A stretch of 64,000 bases of DNA from Leifsonia sp. Root112D2 (GTDB lineage Bacteria > Actinomycetota > Actinomycetes > Actinomycetales > Microbacteriaceae), in contig NZ_LMCU01000001.1 in NCBI RefSeq assembly GCF_001424905.1, forward strand, positions 1,047,480-1,111,479, written 5' to 3'. Each line of letters starts with the position of its first letter. Position 1 is the first letter of the stretch. Shown here one piece after another: positions 49,512 to 58,689 of the stretch. The notes beneath the pieces were generated by a model. That model had not been told where the DNA came from. It saw only the letters and a list, made by a program, of their open reading frames with translations, and searched no databases. The translations under genes and the position numbers were made by a program.

Positions 49512-50867
49512 ATGAGCGAGTCACAGTTCCGCCTTCCCGACGTGGGCGAAGGCCTGACCGAGGCCGAAATCGTCGCCTGGAAGGTGGCACCCGGCGACAC
49601 CATCGTGGTGAACCAGGTGATAGTCGAGATCGAGACCGCCAAGTCGCTCGTCGAGCTGCCGTCGCCGTTCGATGGGGTCGTGGGCCGGTTGCTCGTTGAC
49701 GAGGGCCAGACCGTCGAGGTTGGCACCGCGATCATCACGGTGGATGCGACGGGTGACGAGGCCGAGCTCTCGGCAGGTTCAGGAACCGCGGACAGTGTCG
49801 AGACGGACCTCGTGCAGGATACGGCGGCGAGCGTCTCGCAGGACGAAGAGGCGACAGCGCCGCTGGTTGGGTATGGGAGCTCCGGTCACGGTTCGTCCAG
49901 GAGGCGCGCGCGGTGGAGCTCAGGGGATCGCGCCGGCGATCCCGCGACCCCAGCGCCGAGCGAGCGCGCGAGTGAGGGTCGCCTCCAGCGGACAACAGCA
50001 TCCGCCGGCACGGTCATCGCGAAGCCGCCGATCCGCAAGCTCGCGAAGGATCTCGGGGTCGACCTGGGCCTGGTGACAGCAACCGGGCCGATCGGCGACG
50101 TGACCCGTGACGACGTGCTGCGCGAGGCGACGCAGGCGGGCGTGTTCCACAACATCCAGACGCCGGAGTGGCCGGAGACCCGCGAGGAACGCATTCCGGT
50201 CAAGGGCGTGCGCAAGGCCATCGCCACGGCCATGGTGTCGAGCGCGTTCACCGCCCCGCACGTGAGCGTCTTCGTCGACGTGGATGCCACGCGCACCATG
50301 GAGTTCGTCAAGCGCCTCAAGAACTCCACCGACTTCGCCGGCGTGAAGGTCTCGCCGCTGTTGATCATGGCCAAGGCCATGATCTGGGCGGTGCGCCGTA
50401 ACCCCACGGTGAACTCGGCGTGGACCGATGAGGAGATCATCGTGCGCCACTACGTAAACCTCGGCGTGGCCGCGGCGACCCCGCGCGGACTGATCGTGCC
50501 CAACGTCAAAGAGGCGCAGTCGATGTCACTGCTCGAGCTTGCCGGGGCGCTGGAACAGCTGACGCTGACGGCGCGAGACGGCAGAACTCCCCCGGCGGAC
50601 ATGGCGAACGGTACCATCACGGTGACCAACATCGGCGTCTTCGGCATGGACACCGGCACCCCGATTCTCAACCCCGGCGAGGTGGCGATCGTCGCGCTCG
50701 GCACCATCAAGCAGAAGCCGTGGGTGGTCGACGGCGAGGTGCGGCCGCGCTACGTCACGACCATCGGCGCCTCCTTTGATCACCGCGTGGTCGACGGAGA
50801 CGTTGCCAGCCGCTTCACCGCCGATGTCGCCGCCATCATGGAGGAACCCGCACTGCTGCTCGACTGA
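49512..50867 (+). CDS. Dihydrolipoamide acyltransferase (E2) of the 2-oxoacid dehydrogenase
   Basis: 451 residues. The lipoyl domain spans 1-80 with Lys44 in IETAKSLVELPS. A variable linker (81-168) is followed by the subunit-binding domain (about 170-205, KPPIRKLAKDLGVDL) and the catalytic domain with SFDHRVVDGD at the end. Residues about 133-160 of the linker (RWSSGDRAGDPATPAPS, then ERASEGR) come from repeat family A, which has left the frame intact. It transfers the acyl group to CoA. No E3 gene is nearby. Confidence 0.94.
   Translation: MSESQFRLPDVGEGLTEAEIVAWKVAPGDTIVVNQVIVEIETAKSLVELPSPFDGVVGRLLVDEGQTVEVGTAIITVDATGDEAELSAGSGTADSVETDLVQDTAASVSQDEEATAPLVGYGSSGHGSSRRRARWSSGDRAGDPATPAPSERASEGRLQRTTASAGTVIAKPPIRKLAKDLGVDLGLVTATGPIGDVTRDDVLREATQAGVFHNIQTPEWPETREERIPVKGVRKAIATAMVSSAFTAPHVSVFVDVDATRTMEFVKRLKNSTDFAGVKVSPLLIMAKAMIWAVRRNPTVNSAWTDEEIIVRHYVNLGVAAATPRGLIVPNVKEAQSMSLLELAGALEQLTLTARDGRTPPADMANGTITVTNIGVFGMDTGTPILNPGEVAIVALGTIKQKPWVVDGEVRPRYVTTIGASFDHRVVDGDVASRFTADVAAIMEEPALLLD
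49906..49990. repeat. Interspersed repeat family A, copy 4 (inside the E2 gene, in frame)
   Basis: Plus strand: GCGCGCGGTGGAGCTCAGGG, then GCCGGCGATCC, then the core CGACCCCAGCGCCGAGC and GAGCGCGCGAG. It matches the recF copy over about 60 bases with few changes, and both are read in the same frame. Confidence 0.85.
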
Positions 50868-50886
50868 GTACGTGGCTGCTTAACGG

Positions 50887-50920
50887 CGGATGCGTCCGCC
50901 CGGGTGGGCGGACGCATCCG
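50887..50920. terminator. Bidirectional terminator-like hairpin
   Basis: A perfect 15-bp stem (CGGATGCGTCCGCCC, 50887-50901, with 50906-50920) and a GGGT loop between the convergent E2 and substrate-binding protein genes. Confidence 0.8.
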
Positions 50921-50943
50921 GTTACCGCGAGTGCGGCTGGGCG

Positions 50944-51975
50944 CTACTTGGTCTTCGCGTTGTCGGCGAAGGTGGTGTCGACGTACGTGCTCGGCTTGAG
51001 CGGCGTCGTGTACTGGATCGCCTTGGCGTCGATCCAGACCTTCTCCATGTCGGCAAGCTGGTCGGGCAGCGGAGCCAGGTTCGGCAGCCACGAGTACAGC
51101 GGCACCGCCTTGAGGGATTCCACCGTCTGGTCGGTCGCCTTCGCGATGATCTTCATGTTCTCATCGGAGTACTTCTTGTCGCCCTGCAGGTCGGCCGAGG
51201 CGCGCACCATGGCGTTGAAGAAGGGCTGGGCGAGTTTGGACTTGACGAACTTGCCGCCATAGATCACGCCAGTGCCCGAGGTGCCTGCCGGCGTCTGCCA
51301 AAGCTTGACAGCGGTGCCATCGTTGACGGCGTTGCTCCAGAACGGTGCAGAAACGAAGGCGCCGTCGATGCTGCCGTTCTTGATGGCCGTGGGAATGTCC
51401 GGGCTGCTCAGCTGAACGAAGGTCACGTCCTTGTTGCTGAGGCCCGCCTCCTTGAGCGCCATGCTCACGTAGAACGCGCTCGTGGCGCCGCCGCCGCCCA
51501 AGGCACCGATGCGCTTGCCCTTCAGGTCCTTCACCGAGGTGATGGTGCCGTTGTCGTGCTCCTTCTTGGAGACGATCAGGGCGGATGCCGGCTCGTCGCT
51601 GTCGTCGGAGACACCCATCGAACCGACGACCTTGATGTCCAGGCCCGTCTGCACCGCGCTGAACATGCCGGCCGCGAAACCAGCCGCCACGACGTCGAGC
51701 TTTCCGCTGGAGGCCAGCGGAATCGCATCCTGACCGGACTTGACGTTCTGCAGGTTGAGCTTGATGCCCTCGTCCTTGAAGTAGCCCTTGGCCTCGGCGA
51801 TGTAGATCGGGGCGAAGATCGAGAGCTGAACGATGCCGACATTCACGGTCTGGAGCCCCTTCGCTCCCGAACCCGTGTTGCCCGAGTCGTTCGATGATGC
51901 GCAGCCGCTGAGCGCGAGGCCCGCGGCCGCGACGACGGCAACGACCGCCATGGTTTTCTTCAGGGGATTCTTCAC
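50944..51975 (-). CDS. ABC transporter substrate-binding lipoprotein (SsuA/ThiY-like)
   Basis: 343 residues from GTG 51975. The signal peptide ends in the lipobox LALSGC, so the protein is lipid-anchored. The fold is of the nitrate/taurine/sulfonate type (VGIVQLSIFAPIYIAEAKGY, LASSGKLDVVAAGFAAGMF). It delivers a small anionic or heterocyclic solute to the adjacent permease. The ligand is unknown. The start overlaps the permease stop (GTGA). Confidence 0.9.
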   Translation of the reverse strand: MKNPLKKTMAVVAVVAAAGLALSGCASSNDSGNTGSGAKGLQTVNVGIVQLSIFAPIYIAEAKGYFKDEGIKLNLQNVKSGQDAIPLASSGKLDVVAAGFAAGMFSAVQTGLDIKVVGSMGVSDDSDEPASALIVSKKEHDNGTITSVKDLKGKRIGALGGGGATSAFYVSMALKEAGLSNKDVTFVQLSSPDIPTAIKNGSIDGAFVSAPFWSNAVNDGTAVKLWQTPAGTSGTGVIYGGKFVKSKLAQPFFNAMVRASADLQGDKKYSDENMKIIAKATDQTVESLKAVPLYSWLPNLAPLPDQLADMEKVWIDAKAIQYTTPLKPSTYVDTTFADNAKTK

Positions 51976-52888
51976 TGTGATTTCGCCTTCTTTCGATGGT
52001 GGTTCGAGCGCTGCCAGGGCAGTAGCGCTCGTTCGAGCAGAATGATCAGGCCCGTGACAATGGCGCCGACCAGGGATACGGTGATGAGCCCGACGAACAT
52101 CGTCGCGGGCTGGAAGAGCTGCCAGGAGTTCCAGATGAGGTAGCCGAGACCCGTGTTGGACGCCACGAACTCCACCGCCGTGATGACGATGACCGCCATG
52201 CCGGCTGAGACCCGCAGCCCCGTCATGATGGAGGGCATCGCCGCGGGCAGCAACACGGTGCGGAACAGCTTCCAGCCGGTGGCATTGTATGCACGCGCAG
52301 CTTCGAGGATGCGGCTGTCGATCTGGATGATTCCCGCCAGCGTGTTGATCTGCACGACGAAGAACACCGAGATGACCACGGCCAGGACCTTCGGGGTCTC
52401 GGTGAGTCCGAAAATCAGCAGCAGCAGGGGCAGGATCGCGATCTTGGGCAGGGCGTACAGGGCCGTGAACATCGGCTCGAGTGCCGCTCGAACCGGGCGC
52501 CAAACGCCCATCAGCATGCCGGCGATGATGCCCAGAATGCTTCCGATGACAAACCCTGTGAGCAGGCGGGCGACCGTGGCGGCGAGGTGTCCGAACAGCT
52601 CACCGCTCGTCACCATCTCGGCGCCGCGAACGGCGATCGCCGAGGGCGGGCTGAAGAGCCGCCCGTCGATGACGCCCGTATCGGCGGCGACCTCCCAGGC
52701 CACGAGCAGCACGAGGGGCGTTGCTATTGCCAGCAGCACGTCGCGGGTCTTGAATCGCCGCTCGCGTGCGTTCTCTCGATCGATCGCCGCCTCGAGCTCG
52801 GGGTCGGTGCCCGCGGCTCCGCGCGAGTTCGGCATCTTCGTGGTCTTCTGTGTGTCGGTCATTGTCGGTACCCCGCGTGTCGCATCCG

Positions 52889-52892
<4 letters not shown>
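51972..52892 (-). CDS. ABC transporter permease (SsuC/TauC-like)
   Basis: 306 residues from ATG 52892 (MTDATRGVP), in an ATGA overlap with the ATPase gene; Met at 52862 is an alternative start. After a polar N-terminus there are about six membrane helices. The EAA loop (ARAYNATGWKLFRTVLLPAAMPSIMTGLR in part) contacts the ATPase. Confidence 0.92.
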
Positions 52893-53686
<794 letters not shown>

Positions 53687-53761
53687 TTCTACTTTCGTCT
53701 GGATGGTATTCGAGGGCCGTCGGGCATTGTCAGGTGCCGTGCGGGCGGGAATCGTCGAAGT

Positions 53762-55027
53762 CTAGATCAGTGCTCGCTGTTCTTCGAGACGGCGCCGGGT
53801 CTCCGGGAGGTCGTGCGCGCCGGCCTCGGCGTAGACGGCGGCGGCCACTCCACAGGCGTGGCCTGTGGCAAACGAGGTGCCCATGACACGAAGGGATGCG
53901 TATGCGCGGTTGTCCGAACTCACCAGGCGGCCGCCGGCCCAGAGGTTGTCGTGCGTGCTCGAGCAGATCGCGCCATAGGGAATGTGGTACCAGCCCTTGT
54001 TCCTGATGCCGCCGTATTCGGTGATGCCGGGCGCCACGTGATTCTCCATGGGCCAGCCGCAGCGCGCGATGGCGTCGTCTTCGCGCTTGCGCCCCTCGGT
54101 GACATCGTCGGAGGTCACTTCATCGAGGCCGTGCAGCCGGCGTGCCTCGCGAATGCCGATCTGCGGGCCGGTCGCCGCAAGAAAGCTCGACGCCCAGCCG
54201 GCGTATGAGTCACGGAATGCGGCCAGGTAGTGCCAGCTGAGCTGGCGGGCCTCGATCTCGGCGCGGGTGAGCTCGGCCACGTCCAGAACGTCACGATGCT
54301 GGTCGGCGAGCAGCAGCATGACCTCCCGGGTCACCGGCATGCGCACCGCGATCCCGCTCGTGCGCACCAGCTCGACGCCCGTCTTCTCGCTGTACTTCTC
54401 GACGGCACGCCGCATGCCCGACGGTGAGAGATCCGCGCCCTCTTCGACGCCGCCGATGCGGATCACGAGGGTGCTCGCCTGGCGTTCGACGAGATCGGAG
54501 AGTCGTGCTGCAGCGCCGGCGGCGTGAATCAGCGCCCCGTCTCCGCTCGCGTCGATGAACGTCTTCGCCCGCAGAACGGTGGATCCCGCGCGATGGGCGA
54601 ACTCCACACTCGTGATGATTCCGTCGTGGGTCTCGGCCGAAATGAGCTGGCTGTGCAGGTACAGGGTGATTCCGGCTTCGGCGACCAACTCGTCGAAGAC
54701 GCTCTTCGTGGTCTCCATGTCGAGCAGAACGACGGTGTTTCCTGATTCCTCCATCGTCTGCGTCTGGTACACATCGCGCTGGCTGAAGCGGTCGAGAAGC
54801 TGCTGGCCTACTCCCTTCACGACCTGCTCTTTGCGCTGGTCGAAGAAGCCGCAGTGGGTGAGAACGGAACTGATCGTCGCCGCCCCACCCAGGAATCCGT
54901 ACCGTTCCACGAGGCACACCGTCGCACCGGACTGGGCGGCGCCAACGGCAGCCGCGATTCCCGCGGAACCACCGCCGATCACAATGACATCGAAGTCGAA
55001 GGGGTTGTCGTCATTGACGTGCTGCAA
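53762..55027 (-). CDS. FAD-dependent oxidoreductase (PF12831-like)
   Basis: About 421 residues. The dinucleotide fold FDVIVIGGGSAGIAAAVGAA is near the N-terminus and the C-terminal FAD contact is RVMGTSFATGHACGVAAAVYA. GYFGFLGGAATIS-type residues (YGFLGGAATISSVL) and FIDASGDGALIHAAG are characteristic of the FAD_oxidored family. The start is uncertain: TTG 55027 is used because it puts the FAD motif near the N-terminus, but GTG 55072 is possible. It heads a minus-strand operon with the ABC importer and faces the LysR gene. The substrate is probably the imported compound. Confidence 0.82.
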   Translation of the reverse strand: MQHVNDDNPFDFDVIVIGGGSAGIAAAVGAAQSGATVCLVERYGFLGGAATISSVLTHCGFFDQRKEQVVKGVGQQLLDRFSQRDVYQTQTMEESGNTVVLLDMETTKSVFDELVAEAGITLYLHSQLISAETHDGIITSVEFAHRAGSTVLRAKTFIDASGDGALIHAAGAAARLSDLVERQASTLVIRIGGVEEGADLSPSGMRRAVEKYSEKTGVELVRTSGIAVRMPVTREVMLLLADQHRDVLDVAELTRAEIEARQLSWHYLAAFRDSYAGWASSFLAATGPQIGIREARRLHGLDEVTSDDVTEGRKREDDAIARCGWPMENHVAPGITEYGGIRNKGWYHIPYGAICSSTHDNLWAGGRLVSSDNRAYASLRVMGTSFATGHACGVAAAVYAEAGAHDLPETRRRLEEQRALI

Positions 55028-55143
55028 AAGGCTGGTATCTCTTTCGTTCCGTGCCCCGTCTCGTGCGGGCACGCATCCGGTGTCGTCTGTGAAACTCTGC
55101 CGTGAGGCGGTGCATACGTCAAATACCCGTTGGGCTTGGTGTG

Positions 55144-55160
55144 TATGCCTGCGGGGCATA
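55144..55160. promoter_or_regulatory. Candidate LysR box (T-N11-A) upstream of the LysR gene
   Basis: TATGCC-TGCGG-GGCATA is a perfect 6-bp dyad containing T-N11-A, just before the LysR start. A second, wider pair GCATAC (55112-55117) and GTATGC (55143-55148) overlaps it. Both lie in the divergent promoter region. Confidence 0.6.
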
Positions 55161-55170
55161 GGCTCGCACA

Positions 55171-56082
55171 ATGGAGCTTCGACACCTCAGGTATTTCGAG
55201 AAGGTGGCCGGCTACGGCTCGGTCAGCAAGGCCGCCGCGGCCCTCACCATGACCCAGCCCACCCTGAGCCGACAAATTCTCGAGCTCGAGGCCGAACTGG
55301 GGCACGATCTGTTCGAACGCACGGCAAAGGGGGTGACCCTCACCGCTGCGGGCGTCGGGCTGTTTCGCCACCTGGAGGTGGTGTTCGCACAGCTCGAACG
55401 CATCCCCGAAGTCTTGGAAACCTCGAGTCGCTCGCAGGAGCTCGTGCGGGTCGGCATCCCCCAGGGACTGCCGCACGCCTGGTTTCTGGCCCTGCTCGAC
55501 GCGGTGCGCACCGAGATGCCGGATGCCTCCATCTCGCTTCACGAGGCCACCACCTACGACCAGCAGCAGCTTCTGCAAAACGGTCTCATCGACGTCGCTG
55601 TTCTGCACATGCCTCCGCCCGAGCTGGACTCGGTTCAGGTGCTCTCGCAGAGGATCGGCCTTGCCGTGCCAATGGATTCGCCGTTGCTCAACCGAACCAT
55701 GCTCGGTTTTGGCGACCTCGCCGGGCTGCGCATCATGGCGCACGCGACGGGGGCCATCACGATTGAAGAGGCGCGGCTGCGCGCCGAGTCCGCAAAGGCG
55801 GGCGTGGAAACATCCTGGGTCTTCCGCAAGTTCTCGGAGCACAGCAGCCTCATCGCCATCAGCTCGGGGGTCGACGGGGTGCTGGTGACGCGGGCCACCG
55901 CGAACCGCCACCTGGCCGACTGGGGATGGATTCCGATTCGCAACCAGGACGACGAAGGTCACACCACCGAGGTGCGCAGCTGGCTCACTCTCACGCCGTC
56001 GGCGCGACCGTACCTGCGCCGTCTCGTTGCGGTCATGGTTGCCGCCGCAAAGCGCCTCGAGGTCGAGCTCGACCCATCGTGA
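55171..56082 (+). CDS. LysR-family transcriptional regulator
   Basis: 303 residues. The N-terminal winged helix-turn-helix (MELRHLRYFEKVAGYGSVSK, then MTQPTLSRQILELEAELG) is followed by an effector-binding domain. It is divergent from the FAD oxidoreductase-ABC operon, the usual layout for a regulator that responds to the imported substrate. Confidence 0.93.
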   Translation: MELRHLRYFEKVAGYGSVSKAAAALTMTQPTLSRQILELEAELGHDLFERTAKGVTLTAAGVGLFRHLEVVFAQLERIPEVLETSSRSQELVRVGIPQGLPHAWFLALLDAVRTEMPDASISLHEATTYDQQQLLQNGLIDVAVLHMPPPELDSVQVLSQRIGLAVPMDSPLLNRTMLGFGDLAGLRIMAHATGAITIEEARLRAESAKAGVETSWVFRKFSEHSSLIAISSGVDGVLVTRATANRHLADWGWIPIRNQDDEGHTTEVRSWLTLTPSARPYLRRLVAVMVAAAKRLEVELDPS

Positions 56083-56122
56083 GCGGCGCTGTGCGTTGTC
56101 GCCGACATCCGACAGCCGCATC

Positions 56123-56190
56123 CGCTGAGGGGCAGACTTTGGCCCCTCAACCGCCACTTTGAGGGGCCAAAGCTTGCCCTTCAGCGAAAG
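56123..56190. repeat. Nested palindromic repeat family D, copy 1
   Basis: CGCTGAGGGGCAGACTTTGG, CCCCTCAACCGCCACTTT, GAGGGGCCAAAGCTTGCCCT, TCAGCG. The left arm (CTGAGGGGCA.A.TTTGGCCCC) is inverted in the right arm, giving two alternative hairpins. It is about 93 percent identical to copy 2 at 57264-57330 (five differences seen by eye). Confidence 0.85.
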
Positions 56191-56238
56191 GGCTGGTGCA
56201 CACGCTGTGACGCCCTGATCACCGCGCAGCGGTCTGGC

Positions 56239-57153
56239 TCAGGCGAGCGCGGCACCACGCTTGAGGAGCACCGAGCGGATGCTGCGCACCAACTCCTCGG
56301 GGTTGCACAGGTCATCGGCGTTGATCTCGATCACAAACCAGCCGTCGGCCTCGAGCCGACGCCGGCGCGACATGTCCTTGCGCCACTGACCCTTGTTCTC
56401 GCGGTGGTAATCGCCCTGATACTCAATCGCCACCTTCTCGCGTCGATAGCGCAGGTCGAGGCGCGCGAACACCGTGCCGTTCGCCTCGACGATGTCTCGG
56501 TTGATCTCCGGAACGGGCAGCCCGCCGAGCACCAGGATCACTCGCAGCACCGACTCCGGGTGCGACTCCGCCCGGTCGTTCAGCAGCCCGAGCGCCTGCC
56601 GCAGCAGCCGCCGCCCGCGCCGACCCGGGTAGCGCTCGACGGCAGCGGCGAGCTCCTCGATCGTGACGATGGGCAGGCGCCAGTGGATGAGGAAGTCTCC
56701 GACGGCGACAAGATCGTGCAGGGTCAGTACGGATGCGAGGTCGCATCACGTGCGCGCCGGTGCTGTCGTGCGCAAGCCGCGCTGCAGCATCCGGTCGCCG
56801 TCAGACAGCTGGAGCTTGTGGCCGATCACCCCGCGTGGGGACATCGCGCGCTGCGGCGCCGGCACGCTCACGTGCAGGCGCGGCTCGTGCTCATGCCGTG
56901 GCGGCAAGGGCGCACCCAGGAGCAGCCCAGCGGTCGCATGGCTGAAGACTGCATCGGAGGGGAGTCTCGCCTGAAGCGCCAGGCACTTCTGACGCAGGGC
57001 GAGCTCCCCGGCAAACGCGATGCGCGTGCCCCAGAACGGCGCGGAGAGATCGGAGCTGCGCAGGCGCTTGCGGGTCACGCCACTGTCGAGAGCGGCGCGT
57101 ACGTTGAACGGTGCGCGAGCGAGTGCGTGGGGCAGGGGCTGACGATCGGGCAT
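56239..57153 (-). pseudogene. DUF559 (endonuclease-domain) protein, broken by an in-frame TGA
   Basis: The frame runs from ATG 57153 (MPDRQPLPHALARA) to the stop at 56239 (305 codons) with a single TGA at 56746-56748, codon 136. Before it the residues are ...TTAPART, and after it CDLASVLTLHDLVAVGDFLI. In this family the sequence PARTWCDLA is common, so the TGA most likely replaced TGG. The C-terminal part is the DUF559 endonuclease-like fold (KVAIEYQGDYH, DGWFVIEINADDL). A DnaA-box-like TTATCCACA lies upstream at 57193-57201. Both flanks carry repeat D. Confidence 0.85.
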
Positions 57154-57263
57154 GCGTTCCATGATGTCGAGTGCGCGCGCCGGCCACCGAAGTTATCCAC
57201 AGCTGCGCTGAATGCGACGGGACCGCATCCGTCGATTCACGCGTCTTCTCGGTTGAGGATCTT

Positions 57264-57330
57264 CGTTGAGGGGCAAACTTTGGCCCCTCAATCGCCACTT
57301 TCAGGGGCCAAAGCTTGCCCCTCAGCGAAA
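57264..57330. repeat. Nested palindromic repeat family D, copy 2
   Basis: CGTTGAGGGGCAAACTTTGG, CCCCTCAATCGCCACTTT, CAGGGGCCAAAGCTTGCCCC, TCAGCG. Direct orientation relative to copy 1; together they bracket the DUF559 pseudogene. Confidence 0.85.
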
Positions 57331-57381
57331 GAACCGAGGTGCACGAGATGCGGATGCGATCGGTGCGCAGACCGCACCGCG

Positions 57382-58269
57382 CTATCCGCCCCACAGGCGC
57401 ATGTAGCGGGCGCGGGCGAAGAGATAGAGGCCGTACGCGATGAAGCCGATCGCCACTATCGCGAGCAGCCACGTGCCCAACGGCAGCGTCGCGAGGTATT
57501 TGAGGGCGCCGTCGAGCCCCGTCACCTGCGCCGGCTCGTCGAAAACCACCGCCGCAAGCAGAAGCGCGGCAACCACGAACAGGCCCGCCGCCTTGGCGAG
57601 GTGCCCGAAAGCGCCGAGGGTAAACACGATGATGCGTGTCGCCCCGGTGAGCGGCGTGAGCTCCTCGCTGAAGTGGCGACTCACTCCGCGGATCAGATGC
57701 GCGGTGGCAACGGATGCGACGACAAGCGCGACAGCGACGAGCAGCACGGCTCCTCCCGGCGTCTCGAGCAGCCAGACGCTGAGGCGATGCGCATCTTCCG
57801 TCTCCCGCGCGCCCCCGCCGGTGCCCGCACCGCCGGCACCCGTTCCACCAGCGGCGCGCCCCCTGCCGCCCCCGAGCGCGAACAACAGTGTCGCCACCCC
57901 GATGCCCGCGAATCCCAGCGCCTTGCCCACATCGGTGGCCCGTCGCATCAGTCGGGTGCTTTGCCTGGGGGCGGTGACCCACGCGGCATCCGTCAGCTGC
58001 CAGAACGCCAGCCCGAACAGCGAGACGGCGGCCACCCAAAGCACGAGAAAGCCGCCCGGCGTCTCGGCCACGGCGGTGAGCGCGCCCGACTGGTCGGCGC
58101 GCGCGTTGACCCCGGCGGCCACGCTGACCGCGATGGCACCGATGATGATGTTGACGACTCCGTTGGCCACGAGCCCGCCCCGGGCGAGCCAGCGAACGGG
58201 GGTGCTTTGGTTGGCTCGGCGTGCTGCGGCGCGAAGCCGTTCGCGGTCGTCCTCCACACGAATCGGCAT
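57382..58269 (-). CDS. DUF1206 membrane protein
   Basis: 295 residues with six membrane helices arranged as three similar pairs (ARGGLVANGVVNIIIGAIAV, DVGKALGFAGIGVATLLFAL, GAFGHLAKAAGLFVVAALLL). This matches the threefold DUF1206 repeat. A Gly/Ala-rich loop of about 25 residues follows the fourth helix. Function is unknown. Confidence 0.9.
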   Translation of the reverse strand: MPIRVEDDRERLRAAARRANQSTPVRWLARGGLVANGVVNIIIGAIAVSVAAGVNARADQSGALTAVAETPGGFLVLWVAAVSLFGLAFWQLTDAAWVTAPRQSTRLMRRATDVGKALGFAGIGVATLLFALGGGRGRAAGGTGAGGAGTGGGARETEDAHRLSVWLLETPGGAVLLVAVALVVASVATAHLIRGVSRHFSEELTPLTGATRIIVFTLGAFGHLAKAAGLFVVAALLLAAVVFDEPAQVTGLDGALKYLATLPLGTWLLAIVAIGFIAYGLYLFARARYMRLWGG

Positions 58270-58689
58270 GGCTCAATCCTATGGATGCGTGTTCGCCTGT
58301 AACGAAAGGGCAACGATCGAGACGGGGCTCAGATCGGCATGCTGACGGGGCGTACAGGGATGTTCACCGCCGAAAAGTGGCGGATTTCCGCGGATTTCGA
58401 CTGGACGCACCCGCCCAGCCTTGATACGTTGTTCGATGGCCTTCGGGCCAGGAACCAGTCCGCGGCCACGCATTCCCGCTTACCCGGGAGAGCGTGGACG
58501 TATGGTTTTGCAAGGTTGAAGCGGCCCCATGGTCGCTCCCGCTTTACGGTTCGAATCGCCCTGGCTCATGCACGCTGATCGTGTGGCCACCGCTTGATGG
58601 GCAACCGGAGCATTCCTGGCAAAACCCGGCCGACAGAAACGAAAGCCGCAGCGCGAGACCCGACGTTTTGCGCGCGTGGGCGGAGACAC
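58270..58689. other. Gap upstream of the betaine-type ABC operon, no gene seen
   Basis: Small dyads such as CCGCCGAAAAGTGGCGG and GGCCTTCGGGCC are present, but they do not form a riboswitch or RNA gene that I recognise. No supported CDS in either strand. It presumably contains the promoter of the operon starting at 58690. Confidence 0.5.

Noticed and set aside
57193..57201. Second origin signal upstream of the DUF559 gene
   Set aside because: A single perfect DnaA box without partners or an AT-rich tract is not enough.
58270..58689. Riboswitch (for example ydaO type) before the betaine importer
   Set aside because: Only short dyads are present; I could not match the conserved elements.
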